Source: Grifola frondosa (taxonomy: Eukaryota; Basidiomycota; Agaricomycetes; Polyporales; Grifolaceae). Taken from it: a DNA stretch of 64,000 nucleotides. Location of the stretch: contig LUGG01000004.1 in NCBI GenBank assembly GCA_001683735.1, positions 1,922,001 to 1,986,000 on the forward strand, in the 5' to 3' direction. Made by a program: the position numbers and the translations under genes. The notes beneath the pieces were generated by a model, which saw only the letters and a list, made by a program, of their open reading frames with translations, had not been told where the DNA came from and did no database searches. Below, piece by piece: positions 22,843 through 35,800 of the stretch (the first letter of the stretch is position 1; each line of letters opens with the position of its first letter).

Positions 22843-25251
22843 TTGAAAAGCTGGCAGGGTTCGCCATGCAAGCCTCACTGCGAAAACCGGCTTCAATGCC
22901 TCCATGACCTGCGCTTTCCCCTCATAGAGAAGAGAATTCTCTATCGCTCGCGTTCGGCCGCAGCTATGCGAAAATTCCGTAAAAACTCTTATGGTGCTCC
23001 GCCCTACGATAACCGACCACCTTCACCTCCGGTCACAAGGGTGCAAGTCTCACCTACGTCGGTCCGCTCACATCTCTCATCCAACGCTAAAGCCTGGTCA
23101 CAGAAACCCTCGACCGAACAACGTCTTATCAGATTTGGCATTCCTCCCGAAGTCCTCCTCGCCTCCTTCAGACGTTTGTCAATGCCATGGAAGATGGCAT
23201 TGTGATTCGCGATCTGGAGTACACTCATGAGGAGTTGTCGCGAATGGCGTTTGACCTCTCGGATATCAAAAACTTCAACTCTTTGACAGATTCTTGAACA
23301 AACTTTTGTACGAGGGGCCGCTCATCCGGCCGGAAGCGCTATGCTCTCACCGGCTGTTCCCAAATTGACTCTTCAGTCGATGAAGAGACTGTACGACGCT
23401 GCGGACTTATCTGACCCTCCTTCGCTTTTCCCTCTAACTCGTGCCTCGACACCTCGCAAGATCATCATGCATATAGGACCGACAAACAGTGGCAAGACGC
23501 ATAACGCTCTCCGCGCACTCGCTTCGGCAGAAAAGGGCTCTATGCAGGACCACTTAGGTTGCTTGCTTATGAGATTTGGGAACGGCTGAACAAGGGACAG
23601 ATCGTTCCTCTTGGTGTTGAAGCTGATGCTTTGGCGCAGCCGGATGAGGAGTCCGACTTAGACATCGACGATGGCACCTCGGATAAGGTTGTTATAAAGG
23701 ATGGTAACCCAAATTCGCGCGGGCCTGCAATATGATCACGGCGAGGAACAGAAGATTGTCAAGGAAGGTGCGCCGCTGCTCAGCTGCCACGGTTGAGATG
23801 ACGCCTTTTGCGCCCTTGTATGACGTTGCCGTCATCGACGAGATCCAGTTGATTGCGGATCCAGAGCGTGGAGGTGCATGGACGACGGCTGTCCTTGGCA
23901 TCAAAGCAAAGGAACTCCATCTTTGCGGCGAGGAGTCAGCGGTACCCATAGTTAGGGCTTTAGTCAAGGATCTTGGCGACGAAGTCATCATTGAACGGTA
24001 CTCTCGTCTTACCCCCTCACTGTCGCAGACGAGAGTCTCCGTGGCGACTTGTCGCTCATCCAGAAAGGCGACTGTGTCGTGACCTTCTCTCGGAAGAGCA
24101 TCTTCGGGCTTAAAAGTAGAATCGAAGAGCGCACAGGATTGCGATGCGCAGTCGCCTATGGTCGTCTCCCGCCCGAAATACGCAGCGAACAGGCAGCATT
24201 GTTCAACGATCCCAATAGTGGCTATGATGTGTTAATAGGGAGTGATGCTATCGGCATGGGGCTCAACTTGTACGTTTCCATCTCTCGCATTTGAAAGCTC
24301 GTCCTTCATTGCTCTTGTTATCTCAGAAAAATCAAGCGCATAGTATTCGAGGCGGTCAGGAAGTATGACGGCAGTAGAGAACGTCCTCTATCATTCTCGC
24401 AGATCAAGCAAATCGCAGGCCGTGCCGGACGATTCGGCTTACACGGCAGCGATTCCTCAGGGGTATTGTCACTACGCTCCACGAACCTGACCTGGCCGTT
24501 CTCCGCAAAGCCTTGGTTGCTCCGTTCAATCCGCTGCCATACGCGTGTATGCAGGTTTACCCTGAACTCTTCAGGGACATCAGCTACACACTCCCTTTAA
24601 ATGCAGGTAGCTCAACCGCAATGGAAGCTTTCACGTATGTGTCCAAGATGCACCCAAGCTACGAGTTCGAGGATATTACCAAATTGAAAACAGCGCTGGA
24701 ATTCATTGATCGCTTTACGGCTGATCTCACAGTCCCGGACCGCCTCATGATACGACTTGCCCCGACGCCATGGCGTGATTCGTACGCGGCCGACGCGCTT
24801 ATGGAGATAATAAACGATATATCACTATGCTACATGTGAACCTGGTGCCGGTGCTCCAAACTAGCGAGCTTTATGAATCTCTCGAGGATGTGGAGGCGAT
24901 GATGAAATCGGACAACTCTGACGATCTAGTCCCAACGGCGGATATGCTCCAACAGTTGGAGTCGTTGCACAAGATCGTCGTCGTTTATCTCTGGCTGAGC
25001 TACCGTCTCACCATCGCTTTTCCCGACATGGAGGATGCATTCTTGCTTAGGGAGAGGGCGGAGAATGCCATGGACTGTGTCTACAGGGACTGGATACACT
25101 GCAACATGCTCCTCGTGTGAGAGCACCAGCCAGCGTTGGGATCAAATATTTCACAGGAAAGGATGCGAAGATGCTGAAGAAGCAGACGACAACGGTACAT
25201 AAACGAGCACAGAATGTTTCAGGAGGTTGTTTGCATGTTATACGCTGTTGA
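22843..25251 (+). CDS. SUV3: Mitochondrial ATP-dependent RNA helicase SUV3 (frame broken by single-base indels)
   Basis: SUV3 unwinds RNA for the mitochondrial degradosome. Clear blocks in order are IIMHIGPTNSGKTHNAL (motif I), YAGPLRLLAYEIWERL, CNMIT-GEEQKIVKE, SC-TVEM, DVAVIDEIQLI (motif II DEIQ), VVTFSRKSIF, VLIGSDAIGMGLNL, then after one 55-60-bp intron KIKRIVFEAVRKYDG and QIKQIAGRAGRFG (motif VI). The C-terminal Suv3 helical domain ends near LRERAENAMD, with a basic tail to TGA at 25249-25251. To read it as one protein about eleven one-base frame corrections are needed, near 23175, 23283, 23363, 23535, 23713, 23739, 23788, 24014, 24461, 24817 and 25077. Most are one base missing in a short homopolymer. 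Protein conservation is otherwise excellent, so consensus error is likelier than a pseudogene. The N-terminus is uncertain; an in-frame ATG also lies at 22966. Confidence 0.9.
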
Positions 25252-25471
25252 ATGTTTCTCATTTTCTTTCACTTGTTCCTAGGACCGATGAAAGAGTTCG
25301 ATGACCTCGTTATACGCTAGATCATGATCACGTGGATATTTGTACCTCTTTGGTTGTGGTTCGAAGTCCTCCGACCATCTTTCGTTCCATCCCTTTCACA
25401 GCACCACACGTTTCATTTCTCTAGTCAGGCTGGTCCTACCTTTCACCTCAATCACTCTCTGGACCGCACTA

Positions 25472-26031
25472 ATGACTCTAGTATTTCTTCGCGCCATCGC
25501 GGCGATTGCCTTCTTCATCATTTCATTCGTCAATTCACTGCCCACCGGTGTGGACCCACCCCCGCCCTCGTCTATATCCATGGAGCCAGGTACTCTACTT
25601 GGAAGGCGCTATCTCACTCACCCTCGCGGCGATTCCGTAGCACGCTCGGCAGGAGGCTCAGATAAAGGCCCTCTACATCACAGCCCTCGACACACGAATC
25701 CTCCCCGCCGCGCGGCTCCTTTTCCAAAATATTTAGCGGAGCGCGCGAGGCAGCATCCTGGGAGGGTGCGACAGGCGTGAATTACCTATCGAATGTTGGC
25801 GTGCCGCCGGCCCCGCCTGCGGAACCAGTCCCGACTCCCCCTGCCGTCCCGGTCTTTGTCACATCACCCGGTCCCGCCTCTCCATTGGTTAATCCTGCAG
25901 CTTCATCGACGAGCCCGGAATCCAACACGTTGGCCGCACACATACCTAGGCCCACCGAAGCATCGCATGCGAAGCACACAGGCAAAAAGGCGGCGGCGAA
26001 ACACGCGAAGGGGCACAAATGGGCGAGTTAG
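25472..26031 (+). CDS. Possible small secreted or anchored proline-rich protein, unrecognised
   Basis: A candidate start MTLVFLRAIAAIAFFIISFVNS looks like a signal peptide or membrane anchor and is followed by a Pro/Ser-rich stretch. After one or two likely introns (a donor near 25590, an acceptor near 25640) the last open frame gives VPPAPPAEPVPTPPAVP, a Pro/Ser/Thr-rich region and a Lys/His/Ala-rich tail HTGKKAAAKHAKGHK before the stop. The exon model is tentative and no family is recognised. Low-complexity text can arise by chance in GC-rich DNA, so this is a weak call. Confidence 0.3.
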
Positions 26032-26299
26032 GAAGGAAGGATTAGTCCCACGCATATCCCCCGACTTTAGTAGCAAACTACCCCTCTCGAAATGTAGCCA
26101 TAGACCATAGTCCTTCTCATTCATCACAGTAGCATCCATTCCGTTACAAGTGTGACCGTGACATCATATGTAATGGATCTGTTCGTGGCTTTTCGAATTA
26201 ACAACCACATACAATTCACCACTTCCAAATCGCAATCTTCTCCCCTTATTGCTTTTACCGAGGAGAGTCTATTGCACAGCGAACACGAGGCCGATCGCC

Positions 26300-27130
26300 A
26301 TGTCGAGTACCTCTGAGACAGCAAAAGTGGTCTCGGAGATTGTTCACGAACCTTCACAAGCCCTTTCTGCGTTGCAAGAACGTAAGCTGGTGAACTATCT
26401 AGAAGACCAGTTTATGGAGATCACCCGGAACTATAAAAAGCGGTTGGTTGATCCTTTTTATGACAAGTAGTATCTGGTGATGGACGCCGGTGTGTCGCAT
26501 TATCAGTTCGGACCCCTCATCGAGCCTGCAGACACTCTCCTCTTATCTCGATGCCACACATCCCTTGCTCTATTTTATCCTTCAAATCCCTCCCTGGATC
26601 CGTCGGCGTCGCTGCGCGTCTCCCTCCTGCTCCGTCTCACTGGCGATGTCATGAACGCTATCCCCGGCTATGCTCCTAATGCGGAGACACTTTCGCAGCT
26701 GCTCGCGTGGCTGAACGACCTTGACCGCGGATGGCTCGCAGTCCTACGCTCACAAGCATGGGACCCGGGTGCGGGTGTGGGAGCGGACCTCGTACTACAT
26801 CCAGACGTATCTTTGCGCTCGACACCCGCAAGCCAGACAGAGCGCACACGCCTGCGTAGCCTGTTAATATCCGGTACAAGCAGGTTGGAGGAATGGCTTG
26901 AGGCCCTAGACTCGACTAACGAGGATTACCTGTTGACCCTGGAGCGTCTAGGGCTGCAGCAAGCCTTTGACGAGCTGTTTTCTGGAACCTTGACTGAAAT
27001 GGGTTCCCTTGGTGGGTCGATGAATGATCCACGGGGCATGAGGGCACTGCTGAGATGCTGGATTCTCGAGATAGCAAAGAGAAGTGTATTTCAAGCGTTT
27101 CTTTCTGTACTACAATTTGTATACAGTTAA
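26300..27130 (+). CDS. Conserved fungal protein of unknown function
   Basis: Start MSSTSETAKVVSEIVHEPSQ leads into LQERKLVNYLEDQFMEITRNYKKR. After an intron (acceptor near 26530) come TLSSYLDATHPLL, then LRVSLLLRLTGDVMNAIPGY, LLAWLNDLDRGWLAVLRSQAW, SQTERTRLRSLLISGTSRLEEWL and LERLGLQQAFDELFSGTLTEM. The text looks like a real, all-helical protein and reminds me of an Agaricomycete hypothetical family, but I know no function. One single-base frame break is needed near 26598 (CCTCCC before TGGATCC). No membrane segment or catalytic motif is visible. The C-terminal end is uncertain because the last 40 residues in frame look less natural. Confidence 0.6.
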
Positions 27131-27566
27131 CTGTTATATACCCAGATTCAAGCCTGAGGTCAGATGCTCGTATCCAAAGCTTGATGAGCTCATCCCAAAT
27201 TTCAGGTTCAAAGCTCTCCAAAATTGAGCGTTTCGCTACCGACGCTCCAATGTTCATACGAGAATTACGCTGCTACTATCCAAGTGCAATAGTCATCTGA
27301 TGTCAATCCGCTGAAATTCGTCGTCAATCTCTGGGTTAAATTTTTGAACAGTTCGGGCATATTATGCAGAAATAGCTGCACCTCTTGCCTTCTTGCCTGT
27401 TGCTGCCTCTTGATGGGTCCAGCTCGTAGAAGATGATCATGCCAAATGCGTTTACAAGTAAGGGTCTGTCGCGACCTGTCACATAGTCACGCATTTTCGG
27501 CTGCCCGTTACGCGTCGCGAAGCGTGACAACAATGCATGCTCTCTTCTATTCCTCAGCGCTCAGCA

Positions 27567-29492
27567 ATGACAACTCAAGTCGATGATAAGTCCAACATTT
27601 CTGTGCCTCCTGATGTTAGCGGTGTTGAAATGTCACGGAGAGGAGATGCGGGCCGGTGAAGAGCCGAGGCTTCAACAATCTCGCAGCCTCAACAAATGTG
27701 GCGAGTTCCTTCTTCCACGAACTGTCTTACGTGTACACATCTGAATACTATTAAAGGACGACCTCAGTAAGGAGGAGCTATATATGGAGATTGAGTTGGG
27801 GAGATTACGTGTAGAGGAAGCTCTCTGCGCTCGCGATGCAGTTGTGGAGCGTCTCTCTGAAGCTTGTGCTTCTGTTCGCCAAAAGGCCTCCCTCATCGCA
27901 TCTCTGAAAGTCGAGAGGGAAGACATACAACGACATCTGGAATCGCCTGGTGGCGTGAAGGAAGCCATATCCCCCGATGACCTACTCAAGACTTCGGAAG
28001 AAAGAAAAAGAATTGTAGCAGAACTCTGGAGCCTCGCGGACGTGATCAAGAATGCGCAAGACGATGTTATGTTGCTCAAGGGATCGGAGGATTCCAAGGG
28101 AAAGGGTGCCGTTAATTATTTCTCTACTGAAGTGGAGAAAACCTTAAGGTGAGTATATGCGCTTGATATATGCGCTCATGATTACAGTACCGAAAGCGTA
28201 GCCCAATACGCACGACTGGGAAGCCTCGATCAACAAGATTATACGGCTTATCAGCGATCCGACCACCCTCGGAGTCTTCAAAGACGTGTCGAATGACACC
28301 CTTGTTACGACTTCACCTGCGACAATTGCAACCCCGAAAGACATCGATGCTCAGGATTCGCCTCGAACCAGTTATGAAGCCGAAATGGATTCCAAGGTTA
28401 CTACATTTTGTCCTCACGATATCTATACTCACAAAGCTTTTCCTCTACAAGGGTCTCTCTACTCCGTTAGACCCTTCCGAGAATATACGAGCTAGAAATG
28501 CTATTCTTGCGACTCTTCCCATTCCAAACGATATCCATCTGACTCCCTGATTCCAATTGTCATTCCTACACCATTCACTCTACACGACTTTCTAGGGACC
28601 ACCGCAGGCGTGAGTGACAATTCTGATTGGTTCTTCGTTATGTAAGCTGATCTAGTCGTCAGTATCTCCGACACAGTACGTCTGTGTTATTGTGTCATCT
28701 AAGTATCAACAGTATGTATTTCCCTCAGACTTGGAAACTACCGCGTGTTTCAGCAGTCGACAACGGCGTGGTGTCCGGAGCGCGAGGAGCACGGCTATTT
28801 CCTGACTCCAATATTCAAGTGCAACACAAACCCGCGAGTCACTACAGCGCATCGCTGGACCGTGGTGGATATCGCAATGAAGCTAGACAGGCCAACCGGT
28901 GGGCGCTGACGCAATGGTTTACTGTAGTGAATCATGTTTCCTAACGCCCTGATACAGAATGCTTCTACAACAAGGACGGGAAGTGGTATTACGCCGGAGT
29001 CTACAAAGCATTCAGGCTTGAGGATCTATCTGTGCAGGAGTGGGAGAACCTGTCCAACGAGGTGCGTCCCTGGCATTCCGTATAACCCATCCTTCGACCC
29101 TGCACGGTCCTTTCCTTTCCCGCCACAGGCATCCCAGACGCTCATCAAAGACACGCTCGCGGGACGGAAGAATACATCGCCACAAAATATATACGAGACA
29201 GGACAGCTGTACGTCGTCGGCGCGCTAAGGGTCGCGTGCATCGGACTGCAGTGTATTGGCTTCAACAATGGACTGTATAGAGGCATCCTGGAACATGCTG
29301 CGCTGTGCGCGCACGGGAAAGTGGAGAGGCGCTGTGGCGAGCCCTGGGCTGACTTGGTCTGCTGCAAATAACTCGGCTGGCGCGGGTGGCTCGGGGACCA
29401 GCTTCAGTACGACTAGGGCAGCTCCGAGCACTGGTGGCGACAACTCAGAGGACCACGACGCCGACTGGAAGACCTGCGTCAAAGCCCCATAA
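27567..29492 (+). CDS. DUF6697-domain protein with N-terminal coiled coil
   Basis: Start MTTQVDDKSNISVPP is followed, after an intron, by a long charged coiled coil (DDLSKEELYMEIELGRLRVEE through LWSLADVIKNAQDDV). Several short exons then lead to the C-terminal block: YFLTPIFKCNTNPRVTTAH, WTVVDIAMKLDRPTE, CFYNKDGKWYYAGVYKAFRL, SQTLIKDTLAGRKNTSPQNI and GALRVACIGLQCIGFNNGLY. As I recall, this block matches DUF6697, a domain confined to Agaricomycetes. It ends with RCARTGKWRG and a Ser/Gly/Thr-rich tail before TAA at 29490. A one-base shift is needed near 29300 (GCTGCGCTG) to keep the tail in frame. Function is unknown. Exon edges between 28140 and 28950 are tentative. Confidence 0.7.
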
Positions 29493-29855
29493 ATTGGATA
29501 CTTTCCAAGAGCCGGACTTTCGCTTCAGAACGTTGCAGACTTGGACTGACTGTAGCCTGCCCCGCTGTTTTATGTAATTTTCTTCATTGGTTCCTCTTGG
29601 TTTCATTCCACATTTGTTGCACAAGCTGCCTGCACTCTGTCAATATGTACACATAGACATGCGTCCAGCATCAACAACCATATTATGCGCAACTTTCCGT
29701 GTTGCGAACTTCTGAGCAGCTAAAAGGGATTATGTGCGACTGTAAATTTGAAGAAATTCCCTATACGCGAGATAATTAGTACATAACAGGTATAAATCCA
29801 GGTACTACTGTCCGAATCGATCCCAAGAACGCATATACAATCATTCAACACTACT

Positions 29856-32800
29856 TCAACCTGTTCTTGCCCTTTGTAACGCTCTTCTCTCTGCGTCGCG
29901 ACATTTTCGACCAGCGCTTTCGATAGCCTGCATCCACAACTGACACTCCCGTGCAGACGTCGCACGCAAATTGATAGCACCTCCACCGCGAGGATATGCC
30001 ATGGTAAGCTGGAAAGTGAGGTCGTCTGTTTTGGTTTTAATCATGACATATACGAGAAATATTTATGAACAATGACGAACCTCGTGAGCCGGGAATCTCC
30101 CGCACTTGAACTTCGGGTAGTGGCATTGGCTACACAGGATGTCACGAAGGGGACAACTTACAAAAGTCAGTATCATGCTCACCATACGATACAATGTCTT
30201 TGCGGCTTCTTCAGTGAGCACCAAGATGTCACTGCATAAGAATGCATGAAGCTTTCTTCCACTCTTTGCCTTCATGAGTAAACCCTCTTTGAGCAACATT
30301 CTTGTCCCATAAATCGAGTGGGCGCAGTCAGATCCAGACGGCTAAGATAACGATTATATATGTTAGTAATCGAATCATTCCCGAAATGCACACAGCTCAC
30401 CCCTGGCCAATCCACAGATTTTTTGATATATATCTCAACTTTTCTCTACCTTCCTGCTCTCGAATGGTCTCATTAATATGCCTGAGGACCTTTTCAGCCA
30501 TTTCCTGTGCCTTCTCAATCTGGACGTGGTCATCTCCCGCCTCCGTATAATGCAAGATCTGACCGCATGATCAGCTTATACAAATGACCTGCAAAACAAT
30601 CGACTGACCTGTTTGATCAGTAACGGGTAGCGAGTGATACGTTGCACTTTAATCGACACATTTCAACTATTTTTCAGCATGAAGAATTGATGTTAACCCA
30701 CTGGGTGCAAGTAAATAGCTGGAAAGATCTAGTTGTCGTGCTACAGGATCATCTCGCAGGCGCTGGGACTCGATCAGTACGAGAATCGCACTAGATCAAT
30801 TATTTTCGCACCTGTAGACATACAGCCAGATCAGGATTCACTTCTCTCAGCGATTGCAAAACCTTGATAGCATTCGCTTGGTTTACACAGAATCCTGATA
30901 ATATGGATTAGCCCACCCGTAGAACATGCAGAAGTAGAAGGGATCACCATGTATACTCCCATATTGGACATATTGGCCTTGAGGACGTCGCCAATCTTAT
31001 CAATGTATAATCGACATTCTTTCTGTCTTTGCTCTAGAGAGCTCAAGAAAGTCTATAGGAGTAGTAATTAGTACTGCAGTGAAGAAAAAAATACAATGTA
31101 AGTGCACCGTATTCATCAATAGAATGTCTTCTACATTGGCAAATATCACGGTCACCGCCTTCTGATCCAATATAGACAAGACGTTTGCATAGAAGTGCTG
31201 TGAATGCGTCATTAACAAGAGCATATTAGATAGATGATGATGCATACCTCCACAATCAATTGCAAATCCCTGACATATGTCCCTTCTGTCGTTATCAATT
31301 CGAATATTGCCTGCACGACATATCAGAAATAGTAAATCACAAGATAAGATAGCATCTACTTCTTGACGACGCCGTTCGGTTATTGGTATTCCGTCCAAAG
31401 CAGACCGGTCAACAAGACTTGCCCAGGACTACAACGCAGTCAGCATCAGGTGTCTTGGAAAGGAGTGCTGCCTACTTACCGAGCCGAATGTAGAATCAGA
31501 CTCAGGAGAGGATTCTCTCTGCAAGATAGGTGCTGAAATAACCGGCATCGTTCGAGTCTCGCCGTCATTCGCTGGTGTTTTGCGTCCGAAAAATCCAAGG
31601 AAGGACGAGTGTGACTTTCCTTCGTTCTCCATTGAGGGGCTATGCGAGAGTGAAGGGGTGAGAGGACTCATGAATGAACTAAGGCTCTCGACAGAGACTG
31701 TGGAGAGACGATTGTCGTTTGAATGGCTTTGCCTATATGCTTCATAGCGCTCAAACGCGTCATCCAAACGCAGTGAATGCTCGTGAATGTCAGCATCTGG
31801 GAGCGGTGGAAGATCTTTCGATGGAGAGTGAGTTGTACCGTATGGGCGACCTGGTACAGCAGGTGGAGGGCGTCTCTTTCGATGGCTTCTTGCTCGCACC
31901 GGCCGGGGTGGAGGGTGGGCTTCCGTCTTGACAATGAGGCCTGCCGCTTCCAATACACGCTGGCGTTCAAGTGCGCGAGCCTCATGCTCGCGTTGCCGAG
32001 CGTCCTCGCTTTGCTCTATCTCTTCCTCTTCCTCATCATCTGTATCAGATTCTGATAATGTTTCGTAATCCGAATCGGACAGTACTTCTTCATCACTCTC
32101 GTCAGTGTGATCAGTACTCGAAGAAGCCAAAGGAGAATTCGGGGACGCAGCCTCAACAGGGGGGAGGACTTCAGACGATGCAATCGCATGGGTCTTCGCA
32201 GCAGTTTGATTTGCATTGAAAACTATTAAATGCATAGTTGCAGAATTGAGATTGATATCGTCCGGATTAGCAGTTGAGATTGAGAGATTACATGCAAAGA
32301 AACATGAGATACTTTAGCCTGCCAGCAACGTAAACAAAGATTCGAGAAGGACAGACTGAGAAACTAACCCTCTACGACTTCCAAATAGGCGGCAGGTACG
32401 ATGAACACCACACCATCTCGTTCGGCCTTCCACCAGTCAGCATCCGTCCGGTCAATGATAGCCAGCTTGTCATCCTCTGCAAAAGAGAGCTCGTCCGGGC
32501 TGCTGCCTTGGTAATCATATAGAGCTCTGGCTTTCGCTGCGAAAATGAGCAAATGTAGTATCAGTCAATCAGGAGAAGCATAGATGGTGAGACGCACTTT
32601 GCTCCACCTCCTGGACGTAAGTTTTCGGAAAGAAACCAGATTTCGCATTTCGGACGATAGTGCCATACCACCAATCACCACCAGATTTGGAAGGATGCGC
32701 TGTGATCATCATGTTTTCCGCGAATGCTGTTCCACAGAGGGTTTAGCAACATGGGATATCACCTCGGCATGTACACTCACCCAACTCTTCTGGTCGCTGA

Positions 32801-35800
32801 GCTTGATACTGATACAACGAGCGCACCCGATACTCTGACAAGGAATGAGCAAAGGCAGATACGTCCAACATATCAATCAAACTTACCGACTGATGTATCC
32901 ACATCCACCAACGGATCTTGTTTCCTCTGCGGCATCAACATGGATTTGCGGGACTGGTGTAGCAGGCTCTTCCTCTTCCTCCGCCATCGCCGGCAGATTC
33001 TGCTCTACAGCGACTCCGTCAGATGCTAGCCCAGCGTACCAATCAACGGACTCTCGATTACTGGACCTGGAACTCCCTTGGGACATTAACGGGGGAGCCT
33101 CCAGTGAGAGCGATGGCGTCACAAGAGCAGGGGCCGCAGGAGGCGATGGAGATCTCGGAGTAATGAAGCTATGTTGGGGAGGACCGGCGTCGCCGAGCAC
33201 TTTGCCAGTCAAGGCAGGCCCACTGCGATCAATCGTTTGCGCCTTCTTGAGTTTCATGCCAGATTGGATTGCGTTCAATAGAGCACTACGATCACCACTT
33301 GGCGCGGGACCTGCAGGCGCGGGAGGCGCTGGCGGAGCTGCGGGAGGAGGTGGAGGTGCTGGCGCAGCAGAAGGGATATTAATGGACATCGGTGGTGCCG
33401 ATGGTGGAGGTGGCGGAGGTGGCGGGGCCGACATGGTCGGTGAGGTTGGTTCAAACGACTTGGACGGCGCAGAGGTAGCAGCAGCAGATTGAGGTCTCGA
33501 AGGAGGCAGAATACTGCCAAATAGCTGCTGCGCCAACTTGTTACGCGTATCGCGGGAAGAGTCCAGCTCATCCTCACTGCTATCATCATCGTCCTTTTCC
33601 TTGACGTCGTCCCACTCGTCTTCACTCTCGCCAGGTGCGGTATGATATGTAGTCTTTACCGCAGCAGGTGCAGGACTCTTCGAAGGTGGGGGGATGGAGG
33701 GTGATGAAGCGGGTGGAGCAGCCTGGCTCTTGAAGAATGGATTCGTGCTGCCACTTGCAGACGGCGTTGCGGGAGATGTAGCCGGCATTCCCTTCATAAG
33801 ACGACTGAACGGATTTGTAGCAGACTTGTCCATAGAGGGAGTAGTTGCTGGCGAGCTCACAGCAGGAGGCGCAGAGGGCGGTGGCGGCGGCGGCGGTGCA
33901 GGTGGAGGTGCAGTGAATGCAGGGCTAGGATTGACCTCCACTGCTTGGGGTTGTGGTGGGGGAAGCGCGGGAGCGGACACAGGTGCAGGTGCAGGCGCGG
34001 ACACAAACGCAGGTGTAGGTGCAGGCGTCGCAGCCGGCGACCGTGCTTCTGCTAACCTACGATGACGAGCCTCGTATTGCTCTTCAGCCAATCTCGCCTC
34101 TTCTTCTTCTTGCTCGAGTTGACGGAGTCTCGCCAACCGCTCGCGCTGTTTGCGCACCGCCTCTTCTCTAGCACGCAGTTTCTCTTCCTCAGGGTCAACC
34201 TGGGCAGGAGGAGCGAGAGGAGCAGCAGGCAGCGACGCCGGTGTCGCAACAGGAGGAGTGGGTGTTGGAGCTGCTGCTGATGTACGTAGAGTAACGGGAG
34301 GCCGTGGCGCAGGTACTTTCCTCGGCGGAGGGGGTGCTGGAGCTCTTGCCTTGGGCGGAGGAGGAGGTGTGGGCTTGGGGGTGGGAACTTGCGACATGGA
34401 CACAGGAGTTGTCGCCGTAGGCGTGACGGGAGTTGGAGGTGCTGCAGAAGGACTCCTTCCCTCCTTCAGGGCTTTCTCGCCCTCCAATCTTTCCCTGCGA
34501 ATGCGTTCCCGTTCCTCGGCCTCCCGCTCGGCCGCCTTGGCCTTCTCTTCCGCTTCCTTCTTCTCCTGTGCAAGTCTATCCTCGACCGACGTATCCAGCT
34601 TTGGAGAAGGGGACGGAGCGACCACACCAAGAGCGGCCATACGTTCTTGAATGCGGGCACGCGCAAGCGCTGAGCGCTCCTCTGCGGTTAGTGGAGGCGC
34701 CGGAGTCCTAGACGGTGGAGGTGCTGCCCTGCTGACAGAACTGGACGGTGGAGGCGCTGGGGCTGGCGGAGGCGGAGTACGAGCAGAAAGAGCACTGCGC
34801 GGACGATCATAATCACGATCTCTATTCCGAGAATATGGCCTGTCACGATCGTATTCGCGGTCGTGGTCCCTCTCTCGCTCTCTGTCGTGGTCCCTATCTC
34901 GTTCCCTGCTACGGTCACGATCGCGGTCATCCCTGTCATACGTGCCACGACGATATCCTCTGTCATGATCCTCGTCTTCTCGGTCGTACCGCGGCGACGA
35001 GTAGCGGTCGTCACGGTCATCATAACGCCCGAATCGGTCGTTGCGCTTGTCGCGCTCCCGTGCCCATTCCCTCTCCTCCCTCTTCTTCCGCTCATCCCGA
35101 TCCAAGATTTTCTTCTCAGCCTCTGGCACCCTCGTGTGCAAGAGGTCCAGTAGGTCTCTCTCCAGTTTCCGCCGCTCCTCATCCTTCGCAACCGAGCGTG
35201 GCCCCCGAGATACGTAGTCCAAATCTTCCTGAAGCCTCTTCACTCGGTACCGGAGGTCCGACATCTCTCTGTCAAGTGCATCATCCTCAGCAGAATACGT
35301 AGCATTCTTCTCAGCAACACGATCCAGCATCTTGGCCGAGTTCTCGAGCTGCCGCTTCATGTCCGACAAGTCGGCCGCCGGATTTTCGCTCTCGCTTGTC
35401 GTCCGGATTGCACTCCTGTCGACATGTCGCGACCGAGGCTGGTAGAATCCGCCGGGTGGACTCTCATCCGTGTACTTATAGACTGTCGCATCTTGTCTCC
35501 CGCCCGCTCCCACAGCGGAACTGGAATTGAATGACCGTTCCTTCATGCGTGACACCGGATTGTCGAAGCCAGAGGGAGACGTTGCTCGCACATCGTTCTT
35601 GAGAATGTCCTTAAGAAAGTTAACAGAAGAGTCGAGATCTGGTGTGATGGAGGCACAAGTTCGGGAGGAAGCTGTTCGGGAATATTGTTGCCATTCAGCC
35701 CTACAAGACATGTAAGCCGGATTGAGGATTATGTTGACAACAAACTCACTTCGATAAATGAGGCCCATCGCAACGTGAAATTCTGCGAGATTGAGCTTTC

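Noticed and set aside
33694..34650. Long Gly/Ala-rich plus-strand frames
   Set aside because: They are antisense shadows of the Pro-rich region of the intersectin-like gene.
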